Assembly (NCBI GenBank): GCA_900175165.2
Contig: FWWN02000630.1
Location: forward strand, 3,157 to 51,001
DNA length: 47,845 nucleotides
Origin: Rhizomucor pusillus
Taxonomy: Eukaryota; Mucoromycota; Mucoromycetes; Mucorales; Lichtheimiaceae
Reading direction: 5' to 3'
The notes below the pieces were generated by a model. It was not told the DNA's origin, did not search any database, and was given only the letters and a program-made list of their open reading frames with translations. The position numbers were made by a program, and so were the translations under genes. Below, piece after piece: positions 10,161 through 21,999 of this stretch (position 1 is its first letter; every line of letters begins with the position of its first letter).

Positions 10161-12143
10161 CTAGTTCTTGAATTGGTCCTCGGTGACGCCCTTGCCCATG
10201 GCAGCTGTGGCAGCAACACCACCGGTGACGACTTTCATGACTTCATCGACATAGGTGGCACCGGACCACTTTTGGTGCTGGAGAACATCAACGTCGTGTG
10301 CGCGTTCCTGGCGCTGTACATTGTTGACGTAGCCGAACATGCCTTGTTGCTTGTAGGCACGGGCAAAGGTGGCTATTTGTGCGTGGTGAATAGAGCCGTT
10401 AGCAGATCGAAAGAAAGAAAAATTCAATTTATTTTTTCTTACCTGTTGCCAAGGCGTTGGCGTGGAGACCACCCAAGGTGATGAACTGCCAGACGAATCC
10501 GAGCTTGCCGAGCTTGCCAATGAAAGTCTTGATGTCGTCATCAGTCAAGCCAGCAGCGTCCCTAAAGAGATAAGATATGAAAAGGATTTGGTCAGATGCA
10601 TGTGAAAATCAATGAATGGAGTTCCAAATGTTTTTCCCGTACCAGTTGAAGGATGGCGACAAGTTGTAGCAGAGGAGGGAGTGAGGAGAAGCAGACAAGA
10701 CGCCCTTTGAGAACTGTTCGGCCTGCGACAGGATAGGCTTCTTGGTCTCCATCCAAAGCATATCGGCGTAGGGGGCGTAGCAGATGGCGCGGTGGGTAGC
10801 AGCCTCGGTGCCACCTTCGTAACGGTAGTAGCCTTCGCGAACACGGCAGACATCCCAGTCCCAGAAGATTTCAACGCCGTAAGACTTTGCAATAGCACGG
10901 GCTTCAGCGTTGGATTTGAATTGGATCTTGCTCAAGAACTCGTCGGCTTGCTGGATCTTGCCGGCCTTGCGAAGCTCGTCGGCAACAGCGGTGCCATAAC
11001 GCTTCAATCCAGCCTTGTTGACCCATTCATCTTCAATGGCCTGGAGAGCCTCGCCAGACTTGCCGGCCTGTTCGGCCTCGACCATGACTTGAGCCAAGGG
11101 AGGGAGGTTAGGGTTGGTAGCGCCGACAATGAACTCATGGTCACGGGTATCAATGTTGCTAGTGATCAAAGTGGCAGCTTCAGCGTCTGAGCGGGCAACA
11201 ACAAGGTTCTCAACGCCCATGATATCATATTGGGCACGGATAGCAACGAGACGGTTGATGTGTTCCTGGATAGGTACAAGTACCTTGCCAGCCATGTGGC
11301 CGCACTTTTTGGTGCCAGGGGATTGGTCCTCAACTGTGGGAAACATCGTGTTAAAAATACAAGGCGTAGTTTTACATCATCACCATCATCATCGTCAAAG
11401 CGTGATCTTTTACTTACTGTGAATACCAGCAGCACCGCGCTCGACAAACATCTTGGCCAACTTCATAACGGCAGTGATACCACCGTGACCAGTGTCAGCG
11501 TCGGCAATGATGGGACGCAAATAGTCGACCTTGGGAGTCTTTGCACGTTCCTCGGGGGACATGGCCAAACGAGCCTGGCGCTGCTTGCGGTCGTGGAAGA
11601 GCTGAGCAAAGAAAAGATGCTCAACCTTATTAGGAACGGTGTCCATAGGGTAGTCAGCAAGATCCGGACCGGGCTCGTTGCTGGTGGAGGCAGTGGAAGA
11701 GCATTGCCAACCGCTGACGTAGCTGTTAAAAAGTGAAAAATGTTATTTACCTGTCGATAGATTTCAATACGCTGTAAGCAAGCAAATACTTACACAGTCT
11801 CGATACCAGCAGAAGCCATCTGAGTCACTTGGACAGGGTCTATATACGGCGAATGCAGGGATCAGTAAAGTTGCTGATCTAGATACACATGTCGGGTGGG
11901 GGACTTACCAAGGGCACCAAAGGTGTGGGTGGTTTCGCCGGTAGCCTTGTTCTTCTGAAGAAGCTTCCAGAGCTTCTTGGCTTGAGCATTGGAGCGGTAC
12001 TCGGTAGGGAGAGTGCCACGCTTGGAGACAATGGCCTCGGCAGTGTAAGGGCGCTTGACGTGCTTGAAGCGATCAGAAGCCCACCACTTCTTGACAGCTT
12101 CAACTTCCTGCTGGAACTCGAGGATCTCTTGGTCGACAGCCAT
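10161..12143 (-). CDS. ICL1: Isocitrate lyase
   Basis: Cleaves isocitrate to glyoxylate and succinate in the glyoxylate bypass, needed for growth on C2 compounds and fatty acids. Start [20 protein letters not shown] at 12143; an in-frame extension upstream lies in the promoter and is rejected. Conserved blocks: [32 protein letters not shown], the catalytic cysteine signature [42 protein letters not shown], and the C-terminal [16 protein letters not shown] with [13 protein letters not shown]. The length (about 525-530 aa) is normal. It ends EDQFKN, so there is no canonical SKL peroxisomal signal. About five short introns; the first exon ends at 11909. Codon use is strongly biased (GCC, GGT, AAG, CGC/CGT), suggesting high expression. 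Confidence 0.96.
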
Positions 12144-12210
12144 GTTTGAAAAGATTACAGTAAGAAAAAGAAACGAGGGAAAAGAAGGATGGGATCGCAC
12201 AACGTCAACA

Positions 12211-12223
12211 CTTTTTATATAGG
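12211..12223 (-). promoter_or_regulatory. TATA box of the isocitrate lyase gene
   Basis: CCTATATAAAAAG on the minus strand, about 70 bases upstream of the isocitrate lyase ATG (12143). A good TATA match is plausible for a strongly regulated carbon-source gene. No transcription start data are available, so it is inferred from sequence and distance only. Confidence 0.6.
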
Positions 12224-12427
12224 CATGGCCGGTCACAGATTTCACATGTGGGTCAAAATGTGGAGAAGCAGCGGCATGTGAAACATCGGGCATTGTGTAT
12301 GCGATTGGATCGGAATTTTCCGCCTCGACATAGGAACTCCTAAAGGTTTTGACGGTACATTATATATATTCATGTACACACAACGTATATTCTATCATTC
12401 TATGTACTTTTTATTTGGGATAATAGT

Positions 12428-15400
12428 TTATTCTGCAAAGTTCTTTACTATCCACTCGGAGGAGCTTGAGATCTTGTCGTTCGCTTCACCCAGGAGCGCG
12501 ATCGAGGCCTCCTGATGCTTTGTCAGATACTTTTCAGCGGCATCCCGAACATCAGCCTGAGTCACAGCAAGCAGCTGCTCCCGTCGCCTGCGTGTGGAGA
12601 AAACATTTCAACTTCAGATTAATGATGACAAGATCATAAAGGGCACATCTAGAGATTACCTCTGCCTCATATCATCTGATACTCCGTTGACGAACTGAAG
12701 CATGCCTTCTTCAGACACGCTGATCGGTGCATCGATCCCTTGGAAGATCGACAGCTTGGCTTCTGTCATTTCCTGATCTGTGAATTGCCGATCAAGCACC
12801 CAGTCTACCGATGCATTGTACGTGCTCAATGTCTCGAGCGTTCGCGGATCGCGGTAAGAGTAGAACGAGAAAATGCCATTCAATCCGCCGTAGCGTGCAC
12901 CGCCACCGTATGCACCGTTCTTTTCACGGATTTCACGGTGCAGATAGTGGTTCGTTAACAGGGAAGATAGGATTTGGAGTTTGGCGCCATCGGGATGCGT
13001 GTAAGGGACACCTCTCAGGGCTTTTGCCGAAAAGTTGACCGAGAAAGGCAAGGGGAAAAACGTCTTTTTGTATTGTGGAACAAACATACCCTTCGCAAAC
13101 AACATTGAGATATACACACCAACGCATGTAAACATAAAAGACAATCTTGCCACTTACAGGTTGCGTGGGAGGAATACCCTTCTCTGCCGGTAATCCAGAA
13201 ACAAGTTTTGCCAGAGCGGTCTCGTTGGCCGGCACGGCATCTTCACCGCAAGTGATGGCTACACGCAAAGATGGTTGTGCCAACACGATCGAAGCAATCG
13301 TCTTGAGTTTCTCTACGACCGGAGAAAGATCTTCTGTCGCAGCAAGCTTATTCATGAAATCAACCTGCGTCATGCCGCTTAAAATCTCAGAGTGGTACAT
13401 TCCAGGCGTGAGCGATGATCCTGCATGAGCTCTTGCAAAAACGTGACCAGCGTCTGCGACCGAATTGACCAGAGACGATGCGTTCTGCAACCCATTTTGC
13501 AGCAATGTTTAGCGCTATGCATTCTCACATCTACACCATTGCCAAACTTACTCCAATAATGAGTGTTCGAAGCTTGTCCACATTATCAAAGTTCGTTTCG
13601 TGTACAATTTTTGCAAATATATCGTACATCTTGTCAATGTTGCGATCCAGGCAATTGCCGATCAGTGCAATGCCCTGTTCGACATGGTCAATATCTAGAC
13701 ACGCTCTTTGTTAGAACCATTTTACTGTTGACAATGAATGATTCCTTGTGAACATACCGGAATGATTCGTAGACACAATGGTGGAAGCACGGAGTCCTCC
13801 CGTGTACAGCCGAATTTCATCATCAATCTCTGCCATGCTTTGTGAATGTGTACCCAAAGAAAACAGCGCCTGCTTCACGTGAGCATCACGTATTCTGTTG
13901 TTGTCACATGTTCGGACCTACATCGCAGAAGAGTGGCAAGTAAACCTCCAGATCTTCAGACAGCGACGCTAATGTGCTGATAGCTCTAAAGTATGTAATG
14001 CCGTTCGTTGCTGTGGTTCGCCACTGCACAGGTATGTTGGATACGCCAGTGTGGTCCAGAACAGTTCTCTTCATTTTCGGCGAGATATCTCCAAGATGCA
14101 ACGTAGGAAGGCATGACAGATCTTCTACCTTGTCTTGGCTTTCGGCAAGTTGCCGGCCCTGTTCCGCGATTTCCTTCTTATCGGCATCTGTCAACGCCTT
14201 GACCCGTTCTTCCAGCAGTCTCTGCTCTTTCTCTGCAACCTGATTGGAGTATTCTGGATCAGGCCGCATAATAAATGTCAACTTATGAGGGTTGCTGAGC
14301 AAATATTTGTCTATGCGCGACTCGAAAAAGTTGCCGGCTTCCAGCTCTTTCTTGAGCCTTTCGATATTCTATACCCACAGCTTGCTCTTAATATATTTAT
14401 CTCTATTCGGTCAGCAGGTTATTTACCTTGTTTATCTCTAGCAAGTCAATGGGATCAGCGCCGTTGAACCATCCAGATGATAATCCGTGCATAATATTCA
14501 GTCCAAAATCTGCTGTTTTCTAAAGGTGAAAGCGGTTAATTTTTGGCATACATTACGGATATATCGCAAAAATACTTGCATGCTTTTGTCCGAGCTCCAT
14601 TTGATGAATAGCAGCTTCAATTCGCTTGCTATCAAAACCGGTGCGCTTCACTTCCTCCAAAACTTCCATGATGCGTTGTTGGACCTTTTGTAAAATTTCT
14701 GATTAGTCGCATATAGATTTTATGAATATACCTCGTATTACCAGCTCAATGTCTGAATCCTTGACACCTTGCAATCCAATTGCCAAAGTACTCGTGCTAA
14801 TCACGCAAAGTCAGCCGCTTCTGTCGTCCATTTTCTCTCACTCCAGCATTGCTTTACCTCGTCGAACTATCGTAACCAGTGTTGGCAGAGAACTCAGAGC
14901 CCAGGTTTGTATCTATCAATGCCTTGTAAAGAGGAGAAGCATGTCCATCCATCAAAAGATACGAGAGCAAGCGCATCGAGAAGGTTTCAAACACATCCTT
15001 CGTGGAATAGCATTTAGCAACCTCAAACTTTGGATAAACAGCTATGCACTCTTACCTTGGACTCGTTGGCCAAGAATGAAATCGAGACACGATTCTGCCT
15101 ATCGGCCGGGCTTACTACAAAAAAGGTTTTCTCGTGTCAAGATCTCTCTGTGCCTGTTGGTTATGACGTGGTGAAAATAATCATACGTGGATCCAGTGCG
15201 CAGGTAGCTGAGACAGTTCTCGGCGAAGTCCATGGTAACACTGATTTGTTTACGTGTGGCACGTTTGATACGCTGGTATTGGCCAAGGTTGCATCGATGG
15301 CCGCTAGCTGTTCCTGCAATGGAAAGTTTCCTATGTAGTGTCTTCTAGTTAGCTGATATCCTCTCCATCGAATGAAGTTTTCTACGGTATACCATATGTA

Positions 15401-16557
15401 AAGAAACGTGCATTGCTCGGGTTGTAATGGTTTTTGTGAAACTCGACTAGCTGCTCGTATGTCAGGTTAGGAATGCAGCATGGTTCGCCTCCACTCGAAT
15501 GCTCATAAGTCGTTCCCGGGAACATGGCTTCGTGGGCACGAATGTAATAGAGGTAATTGGCATCCGACTACGTATCGAGTGAAACAAGTCGTGAATAGGA
15601 AGCCCACGTTTGCAAAGACCTTACATACCGTTTGTCCCTTCATTTCATTGTACACGACACCTTTAAACTGGATAGGCGTAGACGGGTCTAAGTCAAAGAT
15701 GCGTGTGGTTAAGAGCTTTGCTAATATCACGATCCTTTGCACTGCCCGCTTTTACCAGTAGGAACTTGGTGTTCTAAGCGCCATCCCTCCTGTACAAAGT
15801 CCAGCTTTTGCAATCGTGGATTGAAAACCGCATCCATGTAAACATCTCTCAAGTTGGCATAATCCACTGGGTTTGTGGTTGCGAAAGGATAGATTGTATA
15901 GTCGCTTGCTGAAAAAGAAAAGGAGTATTAGAATGGCGAAATATCATTTATAGTATTAATCCAAACGTACCTGTAAAAGCATTCATGAAGGTAGCCAAGC
16001 TTCTATTGAGCATCTTGAAGAAAGGGTCTCGAACAGGATATCGTTCACTGCCACAAAGCGTTGTATGTTCCTAGCCAAATATGTTAATAACAACAGCTAC
16101 CTTCCTTCAAACGTACAACGCAGCCGATGACACACCAAAATATGAGGAACGCCGGTGCTGTCAGTGACGGGAGTGTGAAAACCGATGGCAAATACATTGT
16201 TGCTATCGTCGCGAGCTATGTGCAGGTGCTGCGCTCCAGTTCTGTCGTGCTGCAGGGCGATCGCGGTCAACTCGAGCTCTGGCACTTGTCGAACCTACTA
16301 TTTCTTTTAGCCACCAGCGCGATCGAGCGTCTGTGCTCTGTCCAAAGTGACTTACCTGCTTGACAGTGTATCCATGTAATCGTTCTCCTGGATTCAAAGC
16401 TTTTTATTTTTTTTGGAAACCCAATTGAGCGATCGATCGTAGGCGACTTGGGCTTGTCAGCACATAATGGCATACCTTTTGCAGTGGAATAAGTTTTTCG
16501 TAAGATCGAACGTGCATTGTGCGTCTGCCGCAAAGACAGAAATAGTTGGGTTGACAT
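12428..16557 (-). CDS. CYM1: Mitochondrial presequence protease (Cym1/PreP, M16C)
   Basis: A large M16C metallopeptidase that degrades cleaved targeting peptides in the mitochondrial matrix. Many short introns. The first exon starts [19 protein letters not shown], an Arg-rich amphipathic presequence, and joins to [31 protein letters not shown] and [14 protein letters not shown]. The inverted zinc motif HILEH is split by an intron (16071-16135). Then [45 protein letters not shown] and AHEAMFPG follow. The C-terminal half keeps [33 protein letters not shown] (substrate-binding Arg/Tyr) and [20 protein letters not shown]. It ends about WIVKNFAE at TAA 12430-12428. I trust gene identity and both ends, but not every internal splice site. 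It shares a short divergent promoter with the NIPA gene. Confidence 0.92.
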
Positions 16558-16733
16558 GGATAAAGCAAGCAAGCAAGCGAGTTAGCGGTGGCGGCAGGAA
16601 TTTCTTCAGCGCACGGTCCCTGCTGCTGTTGCTGCCTGAACCAAATTTCTGTGTCCGGCTGGTTTCATCTCCACCACCGAGAGAGAAATCCGCACATCAA
16701 GCAAGCATTTTGTCACCCCTTTCTTTCCTTTTA
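16558..16733. promoter_or_regulatory. 176-bp divergent promoter, CYM1 / NIPA
   Basis: The CYM1 start codon (minus, 16557) and the NIPA start codon (plus, 16734) are only 176 bases apart, so both promoters and 5' UTRs must share this interval. It begins with an AAGC tandem repeat (AAGCAAGCAAGC near 16563-16574). No TATA box is evident. Confidence 0.6.
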
Positions 16734-18183
16734 ATGTCCCTTGATAGCAAATACGTAGGCCTGATACTTGCCATCTGTTCCAGCTTTCTGATCGGCACTT
16801 CATTCGTTATTACAAAGAAAGGTCTGCAGCAATCGTCCTCAGCTTCTCAAGGTAGATATCACCGTGTGCGTGCTTCTCTCTGTCAGTAGCTTTAGACGAA
16901 CTAACGCAAAAAAAAATGTACACAAAAGCGTTTGCTTCTGATTCACATCGATACCTCAAGAGTCCCATATGGTGGATTGGCCTAGTAACCATGGTGAGCG
17001 GCGAGATCCTGAACTTTGTGGGCAAGTATTAAAGGATTTTCTTCATATTTTCCATTTACTCAACAGCTGCTTAAGGTTACACGTTCGCGCCCGCCATATT
17101 AATAACACCGCTGGGAGCTCTGAGTGTCATTGTCGGGTAGGTGTATAGCTGCAGGAATGAAAAAGGGGTTGGGTTAGAGGGAAAGATCGGGGGTCGCTGG
17201 TTGGATATTTCAGCAACAAGGAGTAGTTAAAAAAGGTTAATTAATGGCAGAGCATTGCTAGCCGCAATCTTTCTAAACGAGCGACTTGGTGTCATTGGCA
17301 TTATTGGATGCCTACTGTCTATCATTGGTGCAGTTATCATCATATTGCATGCACCAGAGGATCCGGAGGTTCACAGTGTCGACGAGCTTGTCCAATACAT
17401 GTTGCAGCCCGGTACGCCATCACTTATGTCATGCATATGATATGAATTGCCACAGACATGCTAATCGCAACAATTTTATTAGGATTTATCACCTACGCTG
17501 TGCTTGTTGTCTTCATCACCATCGGTATGATCTGGAAAGTCGTGCCTCGTTGGGGGAAGTCAAAAGTCATCGTTTACGTGACGATATGCTCGCTTGTTGG
17601 GTCGCTTTCCGTGATGGCGATAAAGGCGTTTGGCATTGCAGTGCGTCTGACGGCAGAGGGCAACAATCAATTCGTGCAGCCATCTACGTATATCTTTGCA
17701 TTCATGTGTCTCGTATTCATTTTGGTCCAAGTCAACTATTTCAACAAGGCTCTGGATACTTTCTCTACCAACGTGTAAGCAACATCAATGATCTCTTGAT
17801 ATATAGCATTTACTCATAGAGTGTATGACTCTAGTGTTAATCCGATCTACTTTGTGTTCTTTACGACTGCCACCATCGTTGCATCTGCAATAATGTATAG
17901 AGGATGGCACACGCGCGGCTTTGTCAATACAATCAGTCTGATCTGTGGGTTCCTGATAATCTTCTCTGGTGTCTATCTCCTGGACTCGATTGCACGTAAA
18001 AAGGGCGAGAGTCTTGCTATCCCTCCGGTCACCTCCACAACATCGCTCCATCGGCGGTACGGCTCAAAAAGCGTCCAAAGCATGCACACCACCGCTGCTT
18101 TGGAGGAAAAAAATTTTCAAGTTGTACATATGCCATTTAATACCACTTGTCAGCGACGACCGCACCGTGCGTTTTCCGTATAA
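16734..18183 (+). CDS. NIPA-type magnesium transporter
   Basis: A multi-pass membrane protein of the NIPA (Mg_trans_NIPA, DMT superfamily) group, about 390 residues in six or so exons. Start MSLDSKYVGLILAICSSFLI, then GTSFVITKKGLQ. Later exons give WWIGLVTMVSGEILNFV, then YTFAPAILITPLGALSVIVG joined to ALLAAIFLNERLGVIGI and GCLLSIIGAVIIILHAPED. These are the family's signature blocks. VTICSLVGSLSVMAIKAFGI, FVLVQVNYFNKALDTF and VVNPIYFVFFTTATIVASAI follow; about nine membrane segments are expected. The C-terminus after residue about 340 is Ser/Thr-rich and cytosolic-looking. The LDTFSTNV/VNPIYFVFF junction spans an intron near 17778-17820. Substrate (Mg2+) is from the family, not from the sequence. 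Confidence 0.9.
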
Positions 18184-18265
18184 CCATTATTATCATATCC
18201 TGTTTTATTGATCCATCTACCAATATATATGTAATCCTCTTCTTTATCCGTACAATACAAGAGAA

Positions 18266-18282
18266 GGTCGAGAGAGAGAGAG
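18266..18282 (+). repeat. GA dinucleotide repeat
   Basis: A short run of GA units in the convergent 3' region between the NIPA gene and the 70-aa ORF. Simple microsatellite; no function inferred. Confidence 0.6.
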
Positions 18283-18383
18283 GTTCCCGAACGATGCAGT
18301 AATATATATGCGTGCGTATGTGTGAGGAAGAGTGTGTAATGTGAAAATGTGGGGCTTAACGCTCTGGTATTATTCGTGTTCTT

Positions 18384-18596
18384 CTAGTTGCTGTTTTCAG
18401 CTGCCGATTTTAACCGTTTCTTTTCTTCCTTGAGACCTTGATACAGTTGGTGAAGTTGGGCAGCGACAGTGTTGTTTGCTGAGTGGATAGCCGCATTGTC
18501 GTGGAGGAATTTGTCCAAGAAGGTGGTGGCAGCGTTAATGTCGGCAAACTTTTCAGATTCGACCTTGAGATTCAGAGGCAGTGTTTCTTGCTTCAT
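18384..18596 (-). CDS. Small protein of unknown function (70 aa)
   Basis: A single-exon ORF from ATG 18596 to TAG 18386-18384. The frame extends upstream only through a GTG, so ATG 18596 is taken. After a short N-terminus (MKQETLPLNLKVESEKF) the rest looks like a continuous amphipathic helix (TTFLDKFLHDNAAIHSANN, then LHQLYQGLKEEKKRLKSA), acidic then basic, as in small subunits of larger coiled-coil complexes. No membrane segment or signal peptide. I do not recognise a family; a small kinetochore or ribosome-assembly subunit is only a guess. It is divergent from the methionine aminopeptidase gene. Composition and position between two gene ends support a real gene. Confidence 0.55.
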   Translation of the reverse strand: MKQETLPLNLKVESEKFADINAATTFLDKFLHDNAAIHSANNTVAAQLHQLYQGLKEEKKRLKSAAENSN

Positions 18597-19057
18597 TGTT
18601 GGAGAAAACTGATGAAAGCCCAAAGTCCGTCCCCAACTGGACCTTTTAGGAATTGAAAGCCACCCCACTCAATACCTCTCGCATGAAATTTGCTGCTCTC
18701 GAGAGCTTGTCTCGTCTACACGGTCCCTGCAATCTTCAGGCTTGGAAGAGAGGATGGCATGCATAGTATATTTTACAGTAATAGTTTATATAGAAAAATG
18801 CAGACCGGTAAAAAGCGAAATATGCTCTACAATTGACTCTCTGAAATTTACAAGAGTGGCTCTTGCACGCAATCTGTTTTTCCAATGGAGATATCTATGT
18901 GAGCACGTGTATAATTTGGGCTCATAGGTCAGAGCTGTAACTATCATTGATCGTAAATCTAAATGTCTGAAAAGCATATGAATATATTTTCCAAGGTCTG
19001 CAGCATGATTTTGCAGGCGGGCGGCCATCCTCCCAAAAATTGCCTCCTCTTCTCGAA
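18597..19057. promoter_or_regulatory. Divergent intergenic region (70-aa gene / MAP1)
   Basis: 461 bases between two divergent start codons. A 98-codon minus-strand frame crosses it and runs into the MAP1 coding start, but shows no recognisable protein. Presumed promoters only. Confidence 0.45.
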
Positions 19058-20713
19058 ATGACACCGAGTGTACAAACGGCACCTGTGTGTGCTGCGGTCG
19101 ATTGCGACAGACCTGCCCATTTGCAGTGTCCTACCTGCGTCAAGCAGAGCATCAAGACTGGATCCCACTTCTGCTCCCAGGACTGCTTTAAAAAGAGCTG
19201 GGTAAATCTACTTGTTCTTTCACTCAATGAAGAGAAGGAACTAACTCGACGATCTCTTCTGCTCGGCGACAGGGTCAGCACAAGGCACTGCACAAGTCAA
19301 ACAAGGGTACTACATGATCGATGATAGTTACCAGTCTCGGGATTATTGATAACAATGGTGTGCGAAAATATAGGTGCCACGTACGATCCATTTTCGACGT
19401 TCAAATATACCGGGCCTCTGCGACCAGTATATCCACTTTCTCCTCGGCGACCTGTCCCTGACCATATCCAGCGACCTGATTATGCAGAAACAGGAATTCC
19501 GAAATCCGAGTTTAGTGCACGAGGCAATGCTATCCGAGTATTGAACGCCGAGGAAATCGAAGGTGTACGGAAAGCATGCAAGGTTCGTCAACGTGATATA
19601 GTGTAAATGTGCAAATGGTAGTCCTGACAATCGCTTTAGATCACTCGAGAAGTTTTAGAAATTGCAGCTGCAGCTGTTCGCGTTGGAATTACTACAGACG
19701 AGATTGGTAAGTGAAGGCTATAATGTACATAGATACTTGAGAGATTAACATCTAGTATCGTAATAGATCGAATTGTTCACGATGCGACGATCGAGAGAGG
19801 TGCATATCCTTCGCCGCTCAATTACAACTACTTTCCAAAGTCGTGCTGCACGTAAGTTTACATTCATCTGTTTGCAATGATGTACGACCTAGTCGCTAAC
19901 AGTAATTCTTCGTCAGGTCCTTGAACGAAGGTACACTACTCTAACACCAGTCTAAAGATAGAATAGTAATCTCACACACACACAAAACCTTAGTTATTTG
20001 TCACGGTATTCCGGATCAGCGTCCTCTCCAGGATGGCGATATTATTAACATTGATATTTCATGTTTCTACAATGGCTACCACGGTGACGCTAACGCGACT
20101 TACTTGGTCGGCAACGTCAGTGATGTGGCAAAGAAGCTTGTACAGACTACAAAGGAGTGTCTCGACTTGGCGATAGCAGCTGGTAAGCAAGCAAAAATGA
20201 ACCTGTGCACATTATTTAGTATTTCTGAATCTAAACTTGTCCCCTTATAAAGTAAAACCTGGTATGCGATACCGCGATTTCGGCAAGATTATTGAGAAGC
20301 ATGCGCACAAGAATGGATTCTCTGTTGTCCGTGCTTTCTGTGGTCACGGTATCAACCAACTTTTCCATTGCGCTCCCAATGTACCTCATTATGCTAGTAA
20401 GTCTTGGTTATGTAAAAACTCCACGTGGCACAATCTGGTAGCTAATAGCCTTTGTGACAGACAATAAGGCCATTGGTATTGTTCGGCCCGGTCATATTTT
20501 CACAATCGAGCCAATGATTTGTGAAGGCGTTTACGATGAAGTACTCTGGTATGTTTAGGTTCTCTGAAACCGTAAGAAATTGTATCATGACTCACTGGAA
20601 TCCCAAAATACAGGCCGGATAACTGGACCGCGACAACCAAAGACGGAAAGCTTTCCGCCCAGTTTGAGCACACTCTTCTGGTCACTGAGACAGGTGTCGA
20701 AATATTAACATAA
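19058..20713 (+). CDS. MAP1: Methionine aminopeptidase type 1
   Basis: Removes the initiator methionine co-translationally. Start [19 protein letters not shown]; an N-terminal MYND-like C6H2 zinc finger ([24 protein letters not shown] and, after an intron, GQHKALH) is the ribosome-docking domain of the eukaryotic enzyme. The pita-bread catalytic domain follows: [54 protein letters not shown] (metal Asp residues), [15 protein letters not shown] (metal His), [11 protein letters not shown] (metal Glu) and [14 protein letters not shown] (metal Glu). All five metal ligands are present. About eight introns of 50-75 bases; stop TAA 20711-20713. Cytosolic; no targeting signal. An expected, intact gene. 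Confidence 0.95.
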
Positions 20714-20897
20714 CGATATTTGTATCGTCTTTTCCTTTCCTTTTGCATACGAAAACGCGGCATTTTTTTACACGTAATGCATAATGCTCGATCCAATACA
20801 TTAAAGGAATCTGTCCTTTGGATATTTACAAATGAATTATGGTGTCTTTACATGTTCCAATCGAATAGCATCGTTTTTGCATGTCTTGACTGCAATG

Positions 20898-21999
20898 TTA
20901 CCGGGCAGTGAACTGAGATATTAGAACGCCTGCTGCGACCCCAACATTTAGGCTTTCCACATGTCCTTTAAAAGTTTCCGTGTTGCTGCTCTGTTTGGGG
21001 ATACTGACAAGCTGCTTGCAAATTTTCCTGATAAGTGGTCGCAATCCAACTCCTTCATTTCCTAGCACCAGTAGTCTTGGCAAACTCGTCAGCGGCATAT
21101 TGTGCACCGATTCGCCTTGAGCATCAGCGCCCATTATGTGCCAGCCATTCCCTGAACTTGTCTGTGCACGTACGTGAGGTTCTAGAAATCTATCCAGTAT
21201 GCAAGCTTAGGGATCATACCTGCAAGAATTTGGAAAGATTGCGTGTGGAGTAAATATCCATTACTTCCATTGCACCGGCGCTCACTTTGGAAACTGCAGG
21301 AGTGAGAGTCGCACTGTTCTTGCTGCATACGATTACTCCATCCACACCAAAGAAATGTGCAGTCCTAACGAGTTATAGGAATGTAGTCAGCAAGTCAAAA
21401 GGTTATCCAGTGCAAGGTTCCACAGATACCTGAGAATAGACCCTAGATTGTGTGGATCCTGAACTTCATCTAAAGCAATCCAAAATGGAGGCCTTTGCGA
21501 CGACTCAAAACGATGCTGGATATTATTGCTCAGTACACCGTAGTATATGCCTTGAGAAGAAACTGGCGACAAGTGCTGAATGGGTATAGAGTCACGCTGC
21601 GAGGTTTCTATAACAACGCCCTGCAAAGAGTTTCTGTGAGCTATAGAAAATGCTACTTACAGTCCCCTCTTTCTTTCTCTCTTTCTTTCTTATCCCCAGC
21701 ACACATACCTGGTGCGGTCTGTTGAGTGTCAAGTTGTTTAGATGACCCTTGTCGACCTCCACGATGGTGATCTTTTGGTCGCGGCATAGCTGAATGACGG
21801 TGTCAATGAGGAACGCGTCCTTTTTACTCTTTTTCGTGGCACCACTGCTTTTCTGAAGGAACAGTCTCTCGATACGTGCGCGTTTTCGAGCATACAAGGC
21901 TGCCAAGACACTGGAGCAGCCATAAATATACTCGAGTTGAGGGGTTGTTTTTGTGGACAGTGCTCGGGACCACACCGTACAAAATTTTTTTTGCAACAT
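20898..21999 (-). CDS. MRM1: Mitochondrial rRNA 2'-O-ribose methyltransferase (SpoU/TrmH)
   Basis: A SPOUT methyltransferase that methylates a guanosine ribose in mitochondrial large-subunit rRNA. The N-terminus ([18 protein letters not shown]) looks like a mitochondrial presequence. The substrate-binding domain follows: [19 protein letters not shown] and [20 protein letters not shown]. The catalytic knot has all three SpoU motifs: motif 1 [18 protein letters not shown], motif 2 [11 protein letters not shown], motif 3 [15 protein letters not shown]. Exons join at about 21710/21630, 21420/21364 and 21215/21140. Stop TAA at 20900-20898, convergent with MAP1 (184-base gap). Identification as Mrm1 rather than Mrm2/3 rests on the SpoU motifs and N-terminal domain. 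Confidence 0.9.

Noticed and set aside
11230..11736. 168-codon plus-strand frame (and 10792-11190, 10110-10481)
   Set aside because: Antisense shadows of isocitrate lyase exons, again due to codon bias; they cross its introns.
12144..12293. N-terminal extension of isocitrate lyase
   Set aside because: The in-frame extension covers the TATA box and 5' UTR; homologues begin near MAVDQE.
14722..15174. 150-codon plus-strand frame
   Set aside because: Antisense to CYM1 and without a recognisable domain.
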